From positions 1 through 7,811 of the forward strand of contig CAJXNE010000100.1 of the NCBI GenBank assembly GCA_913056285.1: a stretch of DNA of 7,811 nucleotides, read 5' to 3'. Position numbers and translations under genes: made by a program. Below are positions 7,201 to 7,811 of this stretch, piece after piece. Within the stretch, counting starts at the first letter, position 1. The number at the start of each line of letters is the position of its first letter. The notes beneath the pieces were generated by a model that saw only the letters and a list, made by a program, of their open reading frames with translations, made no database searches and was not told the DNA's origin. Source of the DNA: an uncultured Zetaproteobacteria bacterium (GTDB lineage: Bacteria > Pseudomonadota > Zetaproteobacteria > Mariprofundales > Mariprofundaceae).

Positions 7201-7343
7201 CTCCGATGGCGCTGGCGCTATCATGGGGTTTGATGTTTTCCACCGTGATTACACTGTTCTCGGTGCCGGCGGCGTTGGGCATTGCACTGGATTTCAAGCA
7301 TTCAATGCAACGCCTGTTCGGCAAGAAGGTCACTCAGAACTAG
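4248..7343 (+). CDS. RND-family efflux permease (inner membrane, proton-driven)
   Basis: The 1031-residue product has the full length and layout of the AcrB-like superfamily: TM1 at about 13-31, a large periplasmic loop to about 335, TM2-6, TM7 near 518, a second periplasmic loop to about 855, then the last TM helices. The V-D-D-A-I motif in TM4 places the paired proton-relay aspartates at 399 and 400. In TM10 the position of AcrB's key Lys appears to be Asn925 (G-V-V-V-N-A-S), as in many RND subfamilies other than classical AcrB. The frame is open upstream to 4122, but ATG 4248 gives the standard N-terminus (M-K-N-I-I-A-F-F-V-K). A GAGG at 4231-4234 is 13 nt away, so coupling to the upstream stop is likely. 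It would pump substrates through the TolC-like channel, but no periplasmic adaptor is encoded here. Substrate is unknown. Confidence 0.95.
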   Translation: MKNIIAFFVKRGVLVNLISIILLVGGLYAGINMQREAFPSINFDVIAVTGAYPGAAPREVERLLVTPIEQEMKGIDGINAIRSTSFSGTMQMTIEVDPNFKDRSRLVSDIQQAINRADLPVDLPADPIITEVKSEQAPVLTFSISGDFQPLELKHLSNQIEDDVRALKGVANVFVQGDRKEEIRIVPNPDKMRRNRVSITDIVTLIRGWNINAPGGRLKATDGQRIIRITGEFVSAEDAGNLVLRANERGEALYLKDVAEVTQTLERPYRYVGARGDPAINMIVVKKGDADIIQLVDRVRAYLGTIPKTYGENVHVSAYNDLSTITRLRLGVLTNNGAIGLLLVLVLLMLFLRPAVALTTAWGLPVIFFSGIAVLYMAGITLNLLVMFGFIMVLGLMVDDAIIIGENATYHMERGLSPEQATIEGTYELVGPVTATVLTTIVAFLPLMYMDGIIGKFVYSIPVVVIVLLSFSWFEAIFILPNHIRDVANANKHPKERILFTWISNIYVWFLHKAVKLRYLTILLTIAGLLGSVGLATTMKFQLFPSGAESTFYLRVTMPTGTTLEAMRDQLKKLDIEVRKRIDPAMLETTTMIAGENSADQRESLKQIGDRFGYERVILIPFTKRSIKAYTVMNQLEKDIPPLFPNLDISFAMQKPGPPVGRALQVELTGGDEAAMTHIAKRLMVLLKKVKGVYAIESDLEPGDPEIRIVMDRKLAAYAGVDLATVSTHIRAAFDGLRVSTIKRGKEEIDVTIRYPEKAQRDIDTLMKLEIPNNRGGLLPLFRIAKLESHAGTSSIRHKDGQRVINVSAEVNQTDINSKQLNALVQKHQREWMGDDGDRVRVHLGGEEEKTQESVRGLIFSFVFALLGIFAILAVQFNRIGYPILVMLAIPFGVIGIIVGFFLHGAPISFMAMMGFVALTGVVVNASLVMAVFIQRLIADGVPWREAIMESGKRRLRAVLLTATTTVVGLLPTAYGWGGFDPFVAPMALALSWGLMFSTVITLFSVPAALGIALDFKHSMQRLFGKKVTQN

Positions 7344-7391
7344 TCCGGGCTAGGAAAACACCTATGATGACAAGAAACGGTAGCATAAAAT

Positions 7392-7505
7392 GCGCCGCCC
7401 GAGCCGGACAGATCCGCAACGCGCTTCGTCCTGCTGCCGCTGCTTCCTTCCGGATCTGACGGGGTTCACAGGGGTCCGCCGTGCGGGGCCCGACCCGGGC
7501 GACAC
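7392..7505 (-). ncRNA. ffs: 4.5S RNA, small signal recognition particle RNA
   Basis: The minus strand holds the near-universal core T-C-C, GGAA tetraloop, G-G-A-A-G-C-A-G-C (plus about 7439-7455), the apical Ffh-binding hairpin. The flanks form the long rod: GTGTCGCCC at the 5' end pairs with GGGCGGCGC at the 3' end, and the next bases continue to pair with G-U wobbles. The closing pairs give 114 nt, like E. coli 4.5S RNA. The 3' helix runs into ATTTT (plus 7386-7390), a probable terminator. The core reads CAGATCC where E. coli has CAGGTCC. The RNA works with Ffh in targeting inner-membrane proteins to SecYEG. Ends are good to about 10 nt. It is convergent with the efflux operon. Confidence 0.9.
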
Positions 7506-7535
7506 CTGGGTTCCACGAAAGTGGAAACTGGTGTC
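7501..7535 (-). other. Strong nested hairpin at the 5' end of ffs
   Basis: GACACC/GGTGTC (7501-7506, 7530-7535) encloses a small internal loop and a second stem, TTCCAC/GTGGAA (7511-7516, 7521-7526), with a four-base loop. On the ffs strand this is the upstream leader, and its 3' arm shares bases with the outermost ffs helix, so the two folds exclude each other at that point. It may help 5' processing of the precursor. Confidence 0.55.
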
Positions 7536-7605
7536 ATGGCCGTAAGATATATTCCTGGCGACCATTTTTAACATACGAACATAACATCTGAACTCGCAGG
7601 AGGTT

Positions 7606-7779
7606 ATGAACCGAGAGGGATTATTCGGGGCTCCTGCCCCTCACCCCTTCGGGGCCGTCGCTAAAGCGACGTTCAAAATCGCTCCTGCGATTTTGTCGAA
7701 CCCGCGAGTGTTCTCAACCCTCTCTCTTCAGAGATTCCAATTCGCGTTATCGCAAATGGAACCCCAAAAGCATTTATAA
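7606..7779 (+). CDS. Possible 57-codon ORF through the hairpin cluster, doubtful
   Basis: ATG 7606 follows AGGAGG (7598-7603) with only 2 nt spacing and opens a frame to TAA 7777-7779. The product is Ala/Pro/Phe-rich with no signal peptide or recognised domain; the hairpin repeats give it echoing stretches such as G-A-P-A-P and I-A-P-A-I. It runs head-on into the minus-strand tRNA-Ser. The nucleotide stem-loops explain the composition better than protein selection does, so this is most likely a spurious frame laid over a structured element. Confidence 0.2.
   Translation: MNREGLFGAPAPHPFGAVAKATFKIAPAILSNPRVFSTLSLQRFQFALSQMEPQKHL
7675..7694. terminator. Possible bidirectional intrinsic terminator
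   Basis: The AAAATCGC/GCGATTTT hairpin has four T at the 3' end of its stem on either strand. On the minus strand it lies about 90 nt past the tRNA-Ser 3' end and could end that transcript. The T-tract is short and the GC part only four pairs, so strength is doubtful. Confidence 0.35.
7705..7729 (+). repeat. Inverted degenerate copy of the tRNA-Ser 3' end
   Basis: On the plus strand this 25-base stretch matches 20 of 25 positions of the T-arm plus acceptor 3' strand of the minus-strand tRNA-Ser (7811 to 7787), including GTTC and an unbroken CCCTCTCTCT. The two copies face each other 57 nt apart. The pyrimidine-rich repeat adds to the score, but the T-loop-side matches are not low complexity. 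Confidence 0.6.
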
Positions 7780-7782
7780 AAC

Positions 7783-7811
7783 TGGCGGAGAGAGAGGGAT
7801 TCGAACCCTCG
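7783..7811 (-). tRNA. tRNA-Ser, 3' end only (runs off the window edge)
   Basis: On the minus strand, T-stem GAGGG/CCCTC (7810-7806, 7798-7794) encloses the loop TTCGAAT. The acceptor 3' strand TCTCTCC, discriminator G and an encoded CCA (7785-7783) follow. Discriminator G together with a 5' partner expected to be GGAGAGA fits tRNA-Ser; leucine tRNAs have A there. The GCU isoacceptor is likely by resemblance to other proteobacterial sequences, but the anticodon lies outside the window. Confidence 0.85.

Larger units (their letters stand above)
7627..7761. repeat. Cluster of five consecutive hairpins next to tRNA-Ser
   Basis: Four perfect stem-loops lie almost back to back: GGGGC/GCCCC with loop TCCT (7627-7640), CCCC/GGGG around TTC (7644-7654), CGTCGC/GCGACG with loop TAAA (7656-7671), and AAAATCGC/GCGATTTT with loop TCCT (7675-7694). 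A fifth, imperfect one is built on TTCCA/TGGAA and GCG/CGC with loop TTAT (7735-7761). The octamer GCTCCTGC recurs at 7630 and 7681. Such density is far beyond ordinary intergenic DNA. Confidence 0.8.

Noticed and set aside
7341..7356. Palindrome CTAG-N6-CTAG at the end of the RND gene as a terminator
   Set aside because: Only four pairs and no T-tract after it.
7362..7574. Minus-strand open frame of 70 codons over ffs
   Set aside because: It is the 4.5S RNA gene read as protein.
1..7811. CRISPR array, insertion sequence or transposase
   Set aside because: No spaced direct repeats of CRISPR type, no terminal inverted repeats with a transposase, and no transposase-like protein were seen.

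Overview
The window looks like chromosomal DNA of a Gram-negative proteobacterium, most likely a betaproteobacterium. Support comes from balanced base composition, a TolC/RND envelope export operon, lipoprotein signal peptides, a 4.5S RNA with the conserved GGAA tetraloop core, and a class II tRNA-Ser 3' end with encoded CCA. The genus cannot be fixed from the sequence; a Nitrosomonas-like organism is only a guess.

Layout: the left edge (1-236, minus) is the N-terminal part of a nitroreductase-family flavoprotein, with an unusual overlapping leader ORF at its start. A gene-poor stretch follows (about 266-614). Then come two co-oriented lipoprotein-like genes: a weakly supported 75-residue one (615-842) and a clear 320-residue cysteine-containing one of unknown function (880-1842), which ends in a probable intrinsic terminator.

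The centre (2044-7343) is an efflux locus. A MarR-type repressor gene (minus) is divergent from a TolC-family outer membrane factor and an RND inner-membrane permease (plus, 7 nt apart). The regulator/efflux intergenic region holds a 31-bp dyad that is a good operator candidate, a probable promoter overlapping it, an array of 15-bp tandem repeats in the tolC-like leader, and a second inverted repeat next to the ribosome binding site. No periplasmic adaptor gene is present, so the pump would need one encoded elsewhere.

The right end (7344-7811) is RNA-rich. A 4.5S RNA gene (ffs) lies on the minus strand, convergent with the efflux operon. A cluster of five consecutive small hairpins follows, then the 3' end of a minus-strand tRNA-Ser that runs off the window. 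The cluster also carries an inverted, degenerate copy of the tRNA-Ser 3' end and can be read as a 57-codon ORF with a strong Shine-Dalgarno.

Most likely biology: MarR represses itself and the pump operon, ligand binding releases it, and the RND permease exports compounds through the TolC-like channel. The most unusual signals are the 15-bp repeat array in the efflux leader and the hairpin cluster beside the tRNA-Ser; neither is explained by the ordinary genes around it.
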